Below, piece after piece: positions 63,979 through 64,000 of a DNA stretch of 64,000 nucleotides. How positions within the stretch are numbered: the first letter of the stretch is position 1; every line of letters begins with the position of its first letter. Source of the stretch: Glaciimonas sp. CA11.2 (lineage in GTDB: Bacteria; Pseudomonadota; Gammaproteobacteria; Burkholderiales; Burkholderiaceae_D); the NCBI RefSeq assembly GCF_034314045.1, contig NZ_JAVIWL010000001.1:2728001-2792000 (forward strand), read 5' to 3'. A program made the position numbers and the translations under genes. The notes below the pieces were generated by a model that was given only the letters and a program-made list of their open reading frames with translations, made no database searches and was not told the origin of the DNA.

Positions 63979-64000
63979 ATGAAGCACCTCATTCCGGGAA
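63979..64000 (+). CDS. Start of a further gene (partial), possibly glnL/ntrB
   Basis: ATG at 63979 opens the frame MKHLIPG, running off the window. GAAGAGAG lies 6-8 bases upstream, a good ribosome-binding site. In betaproteobacteria glnA is commonly followed by glnL (NtrB) and glnG (NtrC), and a short MKHL-type start suits NtrB, but seven residues cannot prove this. Confidence 0.45.

Overview
The window looks like chromosome from a betaproteobacterium of the order Burkholderiales, most likely family Oxalobacteraceae (Collimonas, Herminiimonas or Glaciimonas type). This is inferred from protein character, from the gene order purD-hemF-nadD-rsfS-rlmH-maf-rng, from a base composition that looks close to 50 % G+C by eye, and from σ54/NtrC-type control of glnA. 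I saw no rRNA, tRNA, CRISPR array, prophage or intact insertion sequence.

Layout. 1-9.8 kb: the 3' part of dnaE with a clear terminator, then lipopolysaccharide genes (O-antigen ligase, msbA, two GT9 and one GT8 glycosyltransferases). 9.85-17.4 kb: a minus-strand housekeeping block (yebC, purD, hemF, nadD, rsfS, rlmH, maf, rng). 17.5-28.4 kb: a HerA-like ATPase, a DMT exporter, an SDR, a quinone oxidoreductase, a 59-aa membrane protein, a DUF4136 lipoprotein, pepN, fbp and a secreted β-strand-rich protein. 28.4-33.7 kb: an accessory-looking stretch with a GlxA-type regulator, a solitary IS3 OrfA-like gene, two secreted Gly/Ser/Thr-rich low-complexity proteins, a GlsB-type membrane protein and a small hypothetical. 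33.9-43.6 kb: a FadB/FadJ-like enzyme, glpT with GlpR-type operators, a DUF2127 protein, and a minus-strand ethanolamine/acetaldehyde set (aldehyde dehydrogenase, DUF779 protein, eutB, eutC) behind a near-perfect σ54 promoter. 43.9-47 kb: a zinc/manganese ABC transporter behind two tandem palindromes. 47-56.7 kb: a 2-hydroxyacid dehydrogenase, an NlpC/P60 lipoprotein, an argD-type aminotransferase, a ferredoxin reductase, an epimerase-like protein, a NitT/TauT-type ABC transporter and a solute-binding protein. 57-60.5 kb: a LivK-type binding protein, then a proline-racemase-fold enzyme whose second catalytic Cys is Thr (so a trans-3-hydroxy-L-proline dehydratase) and its likely partner Δ1-pyrroline-2-carboxylate reductase. 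60.7-64 kb: a small exported protein, a rhodanese, glnA with an NtrC site and σ54 promoter, and the first codons of another gene.

How the parts work together. The waaL/msbA/glycosyltransferase group builds and exports LPS. EutBC would split ethanolamine to acetaldehyde and ammonia, and the neighbouring aldehyde dehydrogenase would oxidise the acetaldehyde to acetate; no microcompartment genes are present. LhpH and LhpI would turn trans-3-hydroxyproline into proline.

The most interesting non-coding signals are a two-copy dispersed element with inverted ends (41759-41886 and 54614-54726), the E. coli-like GlpR operator in front of an E. coli-like glpT, the σ54 promoter plus upstream palindrome of the ethanolamine set, the tandem palindromes before the metal transporter, a (TAAA)8 tract inside a 14-bp inverted repeat, and a 4 x 14 bp tandem array before the hydroxyproline genes. 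The most puzzling proteins are the two secreted low-complexity proteins followed by the lone OrfA. I did not find a clear undescribed multi-gene system.
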